From the NCBI RefSeq assembly GCF_015354405.1, contig NZ_JADKYP010000005.1, positions 1 to 64,000 on the forward strand: a DNA stretch of 64,000 bases, in the 5' to 3' direction. The notes under the pieces were generated by a model. It did not search any database. It saw nothing but the letters and a program-made list of their open reading frames with translations, and was not told where the DNA came from. Position numbers and translations under genes: made by a program. This DNA is from Nocardia sp. BSTN01. GTDB taxonomy: Bacteria > Actinomycetota > Actinomycetes > Mycobacteriales > Mycobacteriaceae. Below, piece after piece: positions 1-8,310 of the stretch. How positions within the stretch are numbered: the stretch's first letter is position 1; each line of letters begins with the position of its first letter.

Positions 1-1
1 G

Positions 2-736
2 GAGGCGCTGGAGGCCGGTAAGGAGCAGATCTCCAAGGAGGTCCGCCGTTCCGGTCTGCCGCTGCAGCGGCTGATGAGCGTGGACGCGATGTCCGCGCTG
101 GCGCACGAACTGCACTATGCCGACATCTCCGCGCTGTACGCGGCGGTGGGTGAGAACCAGGTCTCGGCGCATCACGTCGTGCAACGGCTGATGGCGCAGC
201 TCGGCGGCGTCGGCGACGTGGAAAACGAACTGGCCGAACGGAGTACGCCGTCGACGCTGCCGGCGCGGCAGCGCACCATCGGTGACGCCGGCGTCGAAAT
301 CCCCGGCGCCCCCGGTACGGTCGCGAAGCTGGCCAAATGCTGTACCCCGGTGCCGGGTGACGAGATCATGGGCTTCGTGACTCGCGGCGGCGCGGTGAGT
401 GTGCACCGGACCGACTGCACGAACGCGGATTCGCTACGCGCGCAACAGGAACGGATCATCGAGGTCAGGTGGGCGCCGTCGCCGTCGTCGGTCTTCCTGG
501 TGGCGATTCAGATCGAGGCGCTGGACCGCACCCGGCTGTTGTCGGATGTGACCAAGGTGCTGGCCGACGAGAAGGTCAACATCCTGTCCGCGTCGGTGAT
601 GACCTCCGGTGACCGGGTGGCGATCAGCAAGTTCACCTTCGAGATGGGCGATCCGAAGCATCTCGGACATCTGCTGAACGTGGTCCGCAACGTGGAGGGC
701 GTCTACGACGTCTACCGGGTGACCTCGGCGGCCTGA
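2..736 (+). CDS. relA: RelA/SpoT bifunctional (p)ppGpp synthetase/hydrolase, C-terminal part (5' end outside window)
   Basis: Only the last 244 codons are in the window; the frame is open to the left edge. The enzyme makes and degrades the alarmone (p)ppGpp in the stringent response. The visible part holds the regulatory half: a helical stretch ending in LPLQRL, a conserved Cys-rich segment ([14 protein letters not shown] then HRTDC) and a C-terminal ACT domain (about the last 75 residues, beginning [15 protein letters not shown]). The synthetase and hydrolase domains are off the left edge. In M. tuberculosis relA is followed by ppiB and hisS. Here ppiB and hisS come only about 18 kb later, after the secretion-like locus. 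The convergent DMT gene overlaps the last 25 bases. Confidence 0.95.
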   Translation, partial: EALEAGKEQISKEVRRSGLPLQRLMSVDAMSALAHELHYADISALYAAVGENQVSAHHVVQRLMAQLGGVGDVENELAERSTPSTLPARQRTIGDAGVEIPGAPGTVAKLAKCCTPVPGDEIMGFVTRGGAVSVHRTDCTNADSLRAQQERIIEVRWAPSPSSVFLVAIQIEALDRTRLLSDVTKVLADEKVNILSASVMTSGDRVAISKFTFEMGDPKHLGHLLNVVRNVEGVYDVYRVTSAA

Positions 737-1590
737 TCCGCCGGCGGCATTTCCGCCTGGGCTCGTGACAGCCGGACCGCGGCCACGCACATCACCAGTA
801 CCGAGGCGATGACGACGATCGTGCCGGCCGTACCGGTCCGCAGTCGCTCGTCCAGCACGGTGAGACCGAGGAACGCGGCGCCGAGCGGTTCGGCGACGGT
901 GAAGGCCGGCAGCGAGGCCGACAGTGCCCCGACCTGGTAGCCGCGCTGTTGCAGGTAGAGCCCCACGATGCCCGCGGCGACCAGGGTGTAGGTCTGCCAG
1001 TTGGTGAGCGCGGTGGTGAGGCCGTGTCCGAACAGCTGGATGACGTGCTGGGTGAGCGCGGCGGAAACGCCGAACAGCAGACCGGCCGCGGTCCCCAGCA
1101 TGAGTGCCTGCAATCCGGTCACCCGGATCACCACCGCGACCACGACCGCCGCCGCGACCACGCCGAGAACCAGAATCAGCGGCCACATCCAGGTCGACCA
1201 CGGCGCGTCGGAGATGCCCTCGGTGGGATCGCCGACGACGAGGAAGCAGGCCAGCGCGGCCGAGAGCGCGACCGCGTGCGCCCACATGACCGGCGTGACC
1301 GGACGGCGGCTGTAGTGCGCGGCCAGCGGTAACGCGAAGACCAGTGCGGTCACCAGAATCGGCTGCACGATCAGCACCGATCCCAGCGCCAGCGCCACGA
1401 CCTGGAACACGAAGCCGCCGGCGTCGCCGATGATGCCGGCCCACCAGCGCGGATTGCGAACGAGCTGGGCTACCAGCGCGTCACCGGCCGGCACATCGGC
1501 CGCCGCGCGTTGCTGGGCGACCGCCGACACCGCGAACAGCACGGCGCCGATGAAAGCGCAGACGACCGCGGCGACGGGAAAGTTGCTCAC
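712..1590 (-). CDS. DMT/EamA-like multidrug or metabolite transporter
   Basis: A 292-residue polytopic membrane protein. I chose the GTG at 1588-1590 ([10 protein letters not shown]) because translation upstream of it is Arg/Pro-rich and not membrane-like, while the first TM helix begins right after this codon. About nine to ten hydrophobic helices are visible, with an internal Gly-rich repeat ([18 protein letters not shown]) and a late segment ([21 protein letters not shown]) typical of the EamA half-repeat. Substrate is not predictable. It converges on relA and overlaps its 3' end by 25 bases. Family assignment is by motif recognition; DMT-like is likely, specificity unknown. Confidence 0.8.
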   Translation of the reverse strand: MSNFPVAAVVCAFIGAVLFAVSAVAQQRAAADVPAGDALVAQLVRNPRWWAGIIGDAGGFVFQVVALALGSVLIVQPILVTALVFALPLAAHYSRRPVTPVMWAHAVALSAALACFLVVGDPTEGISDAPWSTWMWPLILVLGVVAAAVVVAVVIRVTGLQALMLGTAAGLLFGVSAALTQHVIQLFGHGLTTALTNWQTYTLVAAGIVGLYLQQRGYQVGALSASLPAFTVAEPLGAAFLGLTVLDERLRTGTAGTIVVIASVLVMCVAAVRLSRAQAEMPPADQAAEVTR

Positions 1591-2131
1591 CCGATCAGTG
1601 TGCCGCCCGCGGCCGGGGGCCACGGCATCGGGATCGGTGTACCGATCCGAAGCGGTGTGATGCGGGGCCGGTGAATGGCCGGGAGGAGCGCGATACCGGC
1701 GAATTCGCCGACATCGAGCGGTGCGGTCCATCCGACTAGCCGGAATTCCCGGTACGGGCGAACGGCAATTGTTCGGCAACATATTTCGCGGCGTATCCGC
1801 AGTCGCGTCGAGCTGCCTTCGGCCAGGCGCGAATTGCGCGTTCGCCGCGATGTTGCCGAGACTTCCGACGGCTGTTGATCCGGGCCGGCCGCCCGGCCCA
1901 CGGTGAATCCTTCACGCAGGTAGGAAGGTTCGGGGACCATGATCGCGGCTGTGCTCGCGCACCGACGGAGGGCCTGCACTCCGAGCCGGATTCTGTTACG
2001 GTTTATTGCGTTTCGGGGTGCGCGCGATGTTCGGCGACAACTCGAATCCACATGATGATCGCCGGACGGGTCGCAGTGGCACTCGACCCTCAGAACTGTT
2101 GCAGACAGCGGGTTTTAAAGGGGGTCAGATC
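1591..2131. other. Long intergenic stretch without a convincing gene
   Basis: About 540 bases between the DMT gene start and the first plausible reading frame of the secretion-like locus. Open frames here have no good ribosome binding site and their translations resemble no protein I recognise. The stretch must contain the DMT promoter and probably the promoter of the rightward locus, but no clear -35/-10 pair can be named. AT-richer bases near 1990-2010 (around TTACGGTTTATTG) are the most promoter-like part. Confidence 0.5.
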
Positions 2132-2449
2132 GTGCTGACCGTGCTGACATGCTCGGCGGCGACCGTACCGGTCGCCTCGGGCCTTCGCCGCGGATGTGGC
2201 GCACCCACATCCACGCCGGCCCTCGATCGGGCGTTCGAGATGCCCCCGTTCACACCCCTTGACCTGCGTGGATGTGGTATCGCCCGAATCTCGGCGGCGT
2301 CGGACGGCGCGTCGAGTTCGCCGAATTCGTCGGGTACGGGACAATTTCCGTTCGGGAAGGGCCTCGGTGACGCCGCACCCGGTGGTGTGCCGTTGGTGTC
2401 GTCCCGAGGCGGTACCGCTGACAACAACTACCCGTTCTCCACGAACTGA
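2132..2449 (+). CDS. Possible 105-residue protein at the head of the secretion-like locus
   Basis: A GTG at 2132 lies about eight bases after a purine-rich AAAGGGGGT and opens a 105-codon frame. Third codon positions are mostly G or C (about three quarters by eye), as expected for coding DNA in this genome. The translation has an N-terminal mildly hydrophobic stretch with a Cys (VLTVLTCSAATVPVASG), two further Cys in RGCG motifs and a Ser/Gly-rich tail. I do not recognise it. The same DNA can form two hairpins (2158-2176 and 2192-2212), so it may instead be a structured leader of the downstream gene. Real gene or leader is an open choice. Confidence 0.3.
   Translation: MLTVLTCSAATVPVASGLRRGCGAPTSTPALDRAFEMPPFTPLDLRGCGIARISAASDGASSSPNSSGTGQFPFGKGLGDAAPGGVPLVSSRGGTADNNYPFSTN
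2158..2212 (+). promoter_or_regulatory. Two adjacent inverted repeats ahead of the secretion-like locus
   Basis: Arms 2158-2165 and 2169-2176 are perfect 8-base complements around a 3-base loop. Arms 2192-2199 (GGATGTGG) and 2205-2212 are perfect 8-base complements around a 5-base loop. GGATGTGG recurs near 2271. No T-run follows, so they are not textbook terminators. They could be an operator or RNA leader structure, or simply part of the uncertain reading frame that covers them. Confidence 0.35.
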
Positions 2450-2506
2450 TCGCCGAGAGGGTCCGACGATGCTGCACGACGTGCCCGGCTCCGCGGGGAT
2501 GAGGGA

Positions 2507-3631
2507 ATGTTGAAGCCGTACAAAGAAGTCCAACGGTGGTTCCCGGCGCTGGAACCCGAACACGCCGTGCCCGCGGCCGCGCCGGGGGAATCCGACGCCG
2601 TCGACGACGAGGCGGAACCTGGAGCGGCGCGGTATCCGCACTACATCCGCGACACCGAGCCGGAACCGTTCGACATTCCGTTCGCCGACGAACCGGCCAC
2701 GCGACGCAGCGAATTCGTCGGCGGCTGGACCGACTGGGTCGGCAGCCACGCGCCCGGGCCCGACGACGACTATCCCGTCCACGAGGGTGAGGTGCTGCGC
2801 CTGCCCCGCGATGCCGAGACCGGCGAGGGCCGCGCCCGTGGCCGCCGCCGAACGCGGCCGGCCGGTGCCGACGGCGACGATGCGGAGGGATCCGGGGCGC
2901 GTTCGCCGCTGGACGATTCCGACGAGCGCGACGACGTGGACACACCGGAATGGATTCTGCCGCCTCGCGAGCACGGTGACGGCGGCGCGGGCCGGACCGT
3001 GCGCCGCGACCCGGGCCCGGCCTCTCCGGCCCTGCGCGACTACATCCGCCCGAGCCGGTTGCGGGTTGCGCTCGTCCTGGCGGTAGCCGTGTTATTGCTG
3101 GCGGTCGCAGGCGGTTTCGCGCTGTACCTGCTGCGCTCCGGTGACGACGGTAAACAGTCGACGGCGCCGCTGCCGGTACGGCCGGCCGTGGGCGACGAGG
3201 CTCCGATGCTGCGGCTCACCTCGGCGTTCGGCGCCGATTCCGGCGCGCGGGTGGGTTCGGCGGCGCACTGCCCGACCGAACGGACCGCGCGCGTGATGCG
3301 CGGCGCCGAGGTCGGCGGCACCGATTCCGGGCCGGACGCGATCATGTGGTTCCAGCACGCCTTCTACGTCGAACGCTCGGCCGAGCGAGCGCGCGAGGTG
3401 GTCGCGCCGAACGCGGCGGTCTCGCCGGCGCCGGTGATCCAGCGCGGCATCGCCTCGGTGCCGCTGGGCACCGACTATTGCGTGCGAGTGGTCACGTTGG
3501 ACGAGAACAGGTATTCGGTGGAGGTGACCGAACGGCGGCCGGGCGCGACCCCCGCCACCTACGACAAGCAGTTGGTGACCACCGCGGTGGTCGGCGGCCG
3601 CACCCTGATCACGGGCATCACGGCCGGGTAA
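2507..3631 (+). CDS. Membrane protein with acidic disordered cytosolic tail, first certain gene of the T4SS-like locus
   Basis: A 374-residue protein. Residues 1-184 are acidic, Pro/Asp/Glu/Arg-rich and probably disordered. One transmembrane helix follows (about 185-208, LRVALVLAVAVLLLAVAGG), then about 165 residues that would lie outside the membrane and contain two Cys (in AAHCPTERT and TDYCVRV) that could form a disulfide. No catalytic motif is visible and I do not recognise a named family. It sits 13 bases before the MinD-like gene and reads with it. A start at the TTG codon one position later (2510), with GAGGGA just upstream, is equally possible. A structural or regulatory part of the secretion-like apparatus is inferred from position only. 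Confidence 0.75.
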   Translation: MLKPYKEVQRWFPALEPEHAVPAAAPGESDAVDDEAEPGAARYPHYIRDTEPEPFDIPFADEPATRRSEFVGGWTDWVGSHAPGPDDDYPVHEGEVLRLPRDAETGEGRARGRRRTRPAGADGDDAEGSGARSPLDDSDERDDVDTPEWILPPREHGDGGAGRTVRRDPGPASPALRDYIRPSRLRVALVLAVAVLLLAVAGGFALYLLRSGDDGKQSTAPLPVRPAVGDEAPMLRLTSAFGADSGARVGSAAHCPTERTARVMRGAEVGGTDSGPDAIMWFQHAFYVERSAERAREVVAPNAAVSPAPVIQRGIASVPLGTDYCVRVVTLDENRYSVEVTERRPGATPATYDKQLVTTAVVGGRTLITGITAG

Positions 3632-3644
3632 GAGGAGAGCTGAG

Positions 3645-4517
3645 ATGGGACAGGACTGGAGCCGATGGCTCGACGAGACGTCCGACGCGGACGTCGCGGC
3701 GAGCTCGCGACCGCGTGGACGGGCGCCGGTGGTCCGGTTGCGCAAGGGAAGACGTGACGACGGCGAGGGTGGCGGGCTGCCGCGCCCGATTCTGGTCGTC
3801 GGCGGGTGCGGTGGGGCCGGAACCACCACCACCGCATTGGGACTCGCGGGTGAACTGGGCGCGGAGGCCGCGGCGGTGGCCGTCGACGCCACCGTCGCCG
3901 GCAGCGATCTGGCCCTGCGCGGCGCCGACGAACATCTGAGTCCGATCAGTCTGCAGCAGTGGCTGTACGGCCGCGGTGACGACGAACCGGCGCCGCTGAA
4001 GGAATGTCTCTCCCAGGCGAGCTCCGGTATCGGCCTGCTGTGGCGCGACGCCTCCCCGCTGCGCCGCCGCGCCACCTATCTGACGGTGGCCCGGGCCGTC
4101 GCCGACGCCGGCCACACCCCGGTCTACGACGGCGGCAGCCCGATCGCCGCGCGTCAGCTGCGGCCACTGCTCGAGGACGCGGAAGTGGCTCTGGTGCTGT
4201 CGATTCCGGCGCGCGCCGACGCCGCCAACCGGTTGCGGGTCACGCTGGAATGGCTCGACGACGAGTTCGGCGGCCACGCCGAGGGGCAGGGCGGCGGCAT
4301 CGTCGGTGACACCACCATCGTGATCTCACATCAGTTGCCCGGCAACGACTCTCGAGTGGCCGATCACCTGCGCGAACATCTCACCGGCTGGGTCCGCGAC
4401 ATCCGCGAGATCCCCTACGACACCCACCTGGCGCGCGGAGAGCTGGTGCGCCACAACGCACTCGACGCCGAAACCCGGAGGGCGTACCGGCGGCTGCTGG
4501 CTGGGATGGCATCATGA
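3645..4517 (+). CDS. MinD/ParA-fold protein with degenerate P-loop
   Basis: A 290-residue protein. Residues 47-63 read PILVVGGCGGAGTTTT, clearly the deviant Walker A position of a MinD/ParA ATPase, followed by a nucleotide-binding-like core (VAVDATVAGSDLALRG, then a switch-like VYDGGSP and VALVLSIPARADAANRL). Aligned to the family consensus KGGxGKTT, both signature lysines are replaced (Cys and Thr). ATP hydrolysis in the usual manner is therefore doubtful. Start ATG follows AGGAGAGC with good spacing. It overlaps the next gene by ATGA and forms a unit with it. In such loci ParA-like proteins may position the apparatus or regulate it; that is inference. Confidence 0.75.
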   Translation: MGQDWSRWLDETSDADVAASSRPRGRAPVVRLRKGRRDDGEGGGLPRPILVVGGCGGAGTTTTALGLAGELGAEAAAVAVDATVAGSDLALRGADEHLSPISLQQWLYGRGDDEPAPLKECLSQASSGIGLLWRDASPLRRRATYLTVARAVADAGHTPVYDGGSPIAARQLRPLLEDAEVALVLSIPARADAANRLRVTLEWLDDEFGGHAEGQGGGIVGDTTIVISHQLPGNDSRVADHLREHLTGWVRDIREIPYDTHLARGELVRHNALDAETRRAYRRLLAGMAS

Positions 4518-5158
4518 CCGCGGCCATGAAGGAACCTCGCTCATCCGAAAACCCGCCTGCGGCAGGCGTTGTCGCACCGGCGGAGTCCCGTCGCGCGCCC
4601 ATCTGGGACCGCCCGGTGCCGGGCGCCGGACGAGCGCCGCTGGTGTGGTTGCTGGGGGTGCACGGCGGCGCGGGAGCCAGTACCCTCGCGCATGTGCTTG
4701 CGCCTGCGGCGGATTCGCACCGGCGCTGGCCCGGTGTGTTCGAACGCGAATCACCTTTCGTGGTGCTGGTCGCCCGCGAGACCATCGCCGGGCTGACCCG
4801 CGCCCATGATCTGCTGCGCCAGCACCGGGCCGGACTCGCCGGACCGAGCGAGGTGCTGGGCCTGGTGACCGTGGCCGCGCGCCCGGGACGGATCCCGGCC
4901 GAGATCCGGCGCTACCGCGATGTGGTCGGCGCATTGGCCGGGGAGGTGTGGCAGATGCCCTGGATCGAGGAGTGGACGCTGGTCGAACCCGATCAGCTGC
5001 CGGTGTGGTCGCCGAGCGACCCGCCGCCACAGCAGCGCAAGCGCAAACTCGATCCGCTGCAAGAAGTTCCGCACGAGGTGGACGCGCTGGGAATGAGCAT
5101 CGTCGACCTGGTGCGGGAGACGGTCGGCGCCGGTTCGCAACAGGAGGAGCAACGATGA
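4514..5158 (+). CDS. Second MinD-like/DUF6668-type protein with lysine-less P-loop
   Basis: A 214-residue protein whose ATG overlaps the stop of the preceding MinD-like gene (ATGA), suggesting translational coupling. Residues 44-57 read VWLLGVHGGAGAST, the same deviant P-loop position, again without either lysine (His and Ala instead). The rest (FVVLVARETIAGLTRAHDLL, VLGLVTVAARPGRIPAEIRRYRDVV, then WQMPWIEEW) resembles the actinobacterial family I know as DUF6668, found near T4SS-like genes. It could form a heterodimer with its neighbour; that is inference. The C-terminus is charged and ends in QQEEQR. Confidence 0.75.
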   Translation: MTAAMKEPRSSENPPAAGVVAPAESRRAPIWDRPVPGAGRAPLVWLLGVHGGAGASTLAHVLAPAADSHRRWPGVFERESPFVVLVARETIAGLTRAHDLLRQHRAGLAGPSEVLGLVTVAARPGRIPAEIRRYRDVVGALAGEVWQMPWIEEWTLVEPDQLPVWSPSDPPPQQRKRKLDPLQEVPHEVDALGMSIVDLVRETVGAGSQQEEQR

Positions 5159-5264
5159 TCGTGCCTGGACGTTGTGCTGCCGCGACCACGCCGACAGCTG
5201 TTTCCGACGGTGTACCTCCGGTACCCGGCTTTGTATTCCGATCACCTATTGAGAAGGACGCTCG

Positions 5265-5561
5265 ATGAGTACCATCCTGGCCGCTGTACACGAGACGTAC
5301 GGCGTTGTTCTCGCTCAGGTCGGGAATCCGACACCCGAGACGCCGCCGGCCGCCGACAAGCTCATGAAACTGGTGCGCTACTTCACGTGGTTCGTGCTGC
5401 TGTCGGGCATCCTGGGCATCACCTACGCCGGTGGCCGCTTCGCCTGGGAGAAGTGGACCGGCGGCGGGCTGGAATCGCCGAAGATGGTGGCGGGCGCCAT
5501 GATCGGCGGCATCGTCGCCACCAGTGCGGGCACGATCATGAACGCAGTCATCGGATCGTGA
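5265..5561 (+). CDS. Small two-TM pilin-like (VirB2/TrbC-like) membrane protein
   Basis: A 98-residue protein starting at ATG 5265 after GAGAAGGA. It has a short N-terminal region (possibly a leader, through QVGNPTPETPP), a TM helix at about 38-57 (YFTWFVLLSGILGITYAGG), a short loop with FAWEKWTGGG, and a second helix (MVAGAMIGGIVATSAGTIMNAV) at the C-terminus. This small hairpin topology is that of VirB2/TrbC major pilins and their Gram-positive counterparts, but sequence identity to pilins is not evident. A 106-base gap precedes it, the largest inside the locus up to that point. Its stop overlaps the next start. Confidence 0.75.
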   Translation: MSTILAAVHETYGVVLAQVGNPTPETPPAADKLMKLVRYFTWFVLLSGILGITYAGGRFAWEKWTGGGLESPKMVAGAMIGGIVATSAGTIMNAVIGS

Positions 5562-5821
5562 GGGGCGCCGCGATCGTGCTGGCCTACAAGCAGATGCCCG
5601 CGGACGTGATCGAACCGATCATGCAGCTGATCAACTGGTTACTGTGGTGCGTGCTGTTGCTGTGCCTGGCCTGGATGATCATCTCCGCGGGCCGGCTGTG
5701 GTCGGCGATGCGCGACGACATGGCCGTCAACGACGCCTCGCACGGCATCGTGATGAGCCTGATCGGCGCCATCGTCGCCAGTTCGGCAAGTGCGATCGCA
5801 TTGACCCTGCTTCCCGCGTGA
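5558..5821 (+). CDS. Second small two-TM pilin-like membrane protein
   Basis: GTG at 5558 overlaps the TGA of the previous gene (GTGA), giving an 87-residue product. A later GTG at 5576 is an alternative. Two TM helices are visible: INWLLWCVLLLCLAWMIISAG and, at the C-terminus, IVMSLIGAIVASSASAIALTLL. The second helix mirrors the corresponding helix of the preceding protein (GGIVATSAG against GAIVASSAS), so the two look like diverged tandem duplicates. Role as a structural subunit of the secretion-like channel or surface fibre is inferred from size, topology and position. Confidence 0.7.
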   Translation: MRGAAIVLAYKQMPADVIEPIMQLINWLLWCVLLLCLAWMIISAGRLWSAMRDDMAVNDASHGIVMSLIGAIVASSASAIALTLLPA

Positions 5822-5825
5822 GCCG

Positions 5826-5924
5826 GTGACAGATTTCCGCATGCCCGCCGATGACACCACGGCGACAACCACATTCGACGACGCGACATTCGACGACGAC
5901 CTGCGACGGGAGGTGACGGTATGA
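5826..5924 (+). CDS. Possible 32-residue coupled mini-ORF
   Basis: GTG at 5826 follows GAGCCG four bases after the previous stop and runs 32 codons to a TGA that overlaps the next start (ATGA at 5921). The product is acidic and Thr/Asp-rich, with the phrase TFDDATFDDDLRREV. It has no TM helix. Stop-start overlap downstream and a 4-base gap upstream are what one expects of a real gene in this packed operon. It could also be only a translational bridge that keeps ribosomes moving into the next gene. I recognise no family. Confidence 0.4.
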   Translation: MTDFRMPADDTTATTTFDDATFDDDLRREVTV

Positions 5925-6754
5925 GCAACAAGGACACCTACGACGAGCGCAGCGGCATCTCCTTCGGTGTCATCGTCTCCGCGGCCGTGATCGCCCTGAT
6001 CGTGATCGTCGGCGTTTTCGTCTACGTCGGCCGTGACACCTCCTCTTCCGATGCCCGGAAAACGGATCCGCCGCCCTCGCCCGTCGCGGGCTCGGGCGCG
6101 ACCGGATTCGCCGAACCGGATACGGATCTGTTCCGTCGCCGCGTCGATATACCCAACAATCCCGCGGGACAACCACTTCCGCAGAATTCCGCACAGCAGC
6201 ACGACTCGTCGGATCCGGACTGGCTGACCGCGGCACCCGCCGGCACCACCGAACCACGTGGCTGGCAGCGGGTCTACGGCGCCTCGGTGCCGTTCTCCAC
6301 CAGCGACGGTCCGACCCGGATCGACGACAAGGGGCTGGCCGTCGGCTATTCCCACACACCGCAGGGGGCGGCATTGGCGGCGGCGCAGATCACCTATCGG
6401 CTCAACGCGCGGCCCGGCGACCGGGATCTGTACGTGCGTCAGGTGCGGGTCTCGGCCCAGCAGATCGCGGCCTACGACAAGGCGCGCGGTGACGGCAAAC
6501 TGCCCGATCAGCAGCCGGCGCGGATCACCAAGTACCTGGTCGCCCCCGACGCGTTCCAGATCGAGAACTACGCCGACGATATGGCGATCGTGCGGCTCGC
6601 CGCTCGCGGGCCGGTCAACGACGGCAAACAGGTGTGGGCGGCGATCCGGCTGGTCATGGTGTGGGACAACGGGGACTGGCGGCTCAAACCCACCGACAGC
6701 AGAGCCACGCCGAGCGAATACGTCGACACCCTGCAGGGGTGGACCCGATGGTGA
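5921..6754 (+). CDS. Bitopic membrane protein with VirB8/NTF2-like extracytoplasmic region
   Basis: A 277-residue protein: short cytosolic N-terminus, one TM helix (about 13-37, FGVIVSAAVIALIVIVGVFVYV), a disordered Pro/Gly linker to about residue 105, then a folded domain (about 110-277) with alternating strands and helices (VYGASVPFSTSDGPTRIDD, GAALAAAQITYRLN, IAAYDKARGDGKL, WAAIRLVMVWDNGDWRL). The final strand pair WAAIRLVMVWDNGDWRLKP is reminiscent of NTF2-fold domains such as VirB8/TcpC. The topology and neighbours (TrbL-like, SCO6880) support a VirB8-like role. This is structural inference, not a recognised motif. The ATG overlaps the preceding mini-ORF stop. Confidence 0.7.
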   Translation: MSNKDTYDERSGISFGVIVSAAVIALIVIVGVFVYVGRDTSSSDARKTDPPPSPVAGSGATGFAEPDTDLFRRRVDIPNNPAGQPLPQNSAQQHDSSDPDWLTAAPAGTTEPRGWQRVYGASVPFSTSDGPTRIDDKGLAVGYSHTPQGAALAAAQITYRLNARPGDRDLYVRQVRVSAQQIAAYDKARGDGKLPDQQPARITKYLVAPDAFQIENYADDMAIVRLAARGPVNDGKQVWAAIRLVMVWDNGDWRLKPTDSRATPSEYVDTLQGWTRW

Positions 6755-6834
6755 GCACGGCGATTTCGAGAAAGGCACGAGAGTCAGCCGATGGTCCGGA
6801 TCGATTCCCTGCGACGCATCGAGGAGTGGATCTC

Positions 6835-8310
6835 ATGGTGAGGCGCATCGTCACGATCCTCGCGGTCGTGTTCACCGTCATGATCGCGACCCCGACGGTG
6901 GCCTACGGGCAGACCTACGGATTCGACCAGACCTGTAACGAGATCCACGACGATCTCGACGGTCTGGGCCTGCCCGGCGTATCGCTCGGCGACGCGGCCT
7001 CCGCGGCGTGCAAGGCCGGTAACGCCGCCACCCATCCCGGTGACGCCGCCAACGCGGTGAAGGACAAGGCGTGGGATTCCACCTTCGGCAAGGTGGTCGA
7101 CTCGTTGATGAACGGCCTGGGTGAGGCGCTGATCCTGGCGCTGACCTTCTGGATGAAGGTGCCCAACGATCGCATCAGCGACGGCGGAGCGCTGTTCCAG
7201 AAGATCAACGATTACACCTATCAAGCGCAGATCCTGCTGCTGATCGTGTCGGTGATCCTGTCCGGCGCCAGACTCGCCGAAGCCAGACGCGGTGCGGCAC
7301 TGAGCGAGGCCGCGGAATCGTTCCGGATGTTCGCCCGGGTGATCTTCAGCTCCTGGATGCTGGGCGCGGTGGTGGTCGCGGGTACACAGGCCTCGGACCG
7401 CTTCTCGCAGTGGGTGATCGAGGACGCCACCAACGGCAATGCCCGCAGCCTGGCCGAGCTGATGGTGAAAACGTCCAAGCTGCAAGCGTTTTCGCCCGGC
7501 CTGGTGCTGATCATCGCGATCGTCGGCCTGCTCGGCGCGCTGGCGCAGATCGTGCTGGCCATCGTGCGCCAGGGCTTGCTGGTGGTGGCCGCGGGCGTGC
7601 TGCCGCTGGCCGCGGCGGCGTCGGGCACCAGTACCGGGCGGCAGGCCTATCCGAAGCTGATCGGCTGGATCATCGCCTTCATGCTGTGGAAACCGGTGGC
7701 CGCGATCGTGTACATGATCGCCTTCGTGGCCGCCGGTGACACCAACTCGACCACGCCGACCTCGGGTCTGCCCGATGCGGATCAGGCGCAGCGGATGCTG
7801 GTCGCCATCGTGCTGCTGTGCAGTGTGGCCTTCGTCCTGCCCGCGCTGATGCGACTGGTCACCCCGGCGGTGGCGATCGTCGGCAGCGGCGGTTCGGGTC
7901 TGGCCGCCACCGGTGGTCTGCTGCTGGGTGCGGCGGCGCTGGGCGCGGTCGGCACCAAGGCGGTCGGAGTGCGTGGCCAGGCGGCGGCCGGCGCGCCGGG
8001 ATACGTGGGCCGCAACGGCGGTCAGCGTCCGCCCGGCGGAACCGGTCGCGGCGGCAGTCCCCGGCCGGTGCCGCCGCGCGGCCCGCGCCCGGGCGGCGGG
8101 GGCGGGGGTCAGCAGGCGCCCGCGAGTCCGCGCGCCCCCGGCGGTGCGGCGGCGGTACCATCCGGCGCGTCGCGAGCCATGAACAACATCGCGACGGCCC
8201 GGGCCGCGGGCGCGCACCTCAACCGCGCCGACGAAGCCATGGGCGATATCGCCGGTGACCGCTGGGCCAACCGCGCACCCGACCTCGGCAGGAGCACCAT
8301 TCCGCGATGA
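6835..8310 (+). CDS. TrbL/VirB6-like polytopic inner membrane protein
   Basis: I place the start at ATG 6835 because GAGGAG lies eight bases upstream and the first 26 residues are a clean signal peptide or first helix (MVRRIVTILAVVFTVMIATP). The 491-residue product has an extracytoplasmic segment with two Cys, then several TM helices (for example FQKINDYTYQAQILLLIVSVIL, LVLIIAIVGLLGALAQIVLAIV, IGWIIAFMLWKPVAAIVYMIAF, LVAIVLLCSVAFVLPALMRLV), and a Gly/Pro/Arg-rich, probably cytosolic tail from about residue 375. This layout matches the TrbL/VirB6 channel component of conjugative systems. Its end overlaps the SCO6880-like start (ATGA). Confidence 0.8.
   Translation: MVRRIVTILAVVFTVMIATPTVAYGQTYGFDQTCNEIHDDLDGLGLPGVSLGDAASAACKAGNAATHPGDAANAVKDKAWDSTFGKVVDSLMNGLGEALILALTFWMKVPNDRISDGGALFQKINDYTYQAQILLLIVSVILSGARLAEARRGAALSEAAESFRMFARVIFSSWMLGAVVVAGTQASDRFSQWVIEDATNGNARSLAELMVKTSKLQAFSPGLVLIIAIVGLLGALAQIVLAIVRQGLLVVAAGVLPLAAAASGTSTGRQAYPKLIGWIIAFMLWKPVAAIVYMIAFVAAGDTNSTTPTSGLPDADQAQRMLVAIVLLCSVAFVLPALMRLVTPAVAIVGSGGSGLAATGGLLLGAAALGAVGTKAVGVRGQAAAGAPGYVGRNGGQRPPGGTGRGGSPRPVPPRGPRPGGGGGGQQAPASPRAPGGAAAVPSGASRAMNNIATARAAGAHLNRADEAMGDIAGDRWANRAPDLGRSTIPR

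Noticed and set aside
2090-2974. Long minus-strand open frames opposite the start of the secretion-like locus
   Set aside because: They are antisense to a coding-like plus frame, have no ribosome site and give Arg/Pro-rich translations typical of high-GC shadow frames.
5159-5264. Internal promoter between the DUF6668-like and first pilin-like genes
   Set aside because: TTTGTATT and TATTGA fragments occur, but no pair has proper spacing and conservation; not reported as a promoter.
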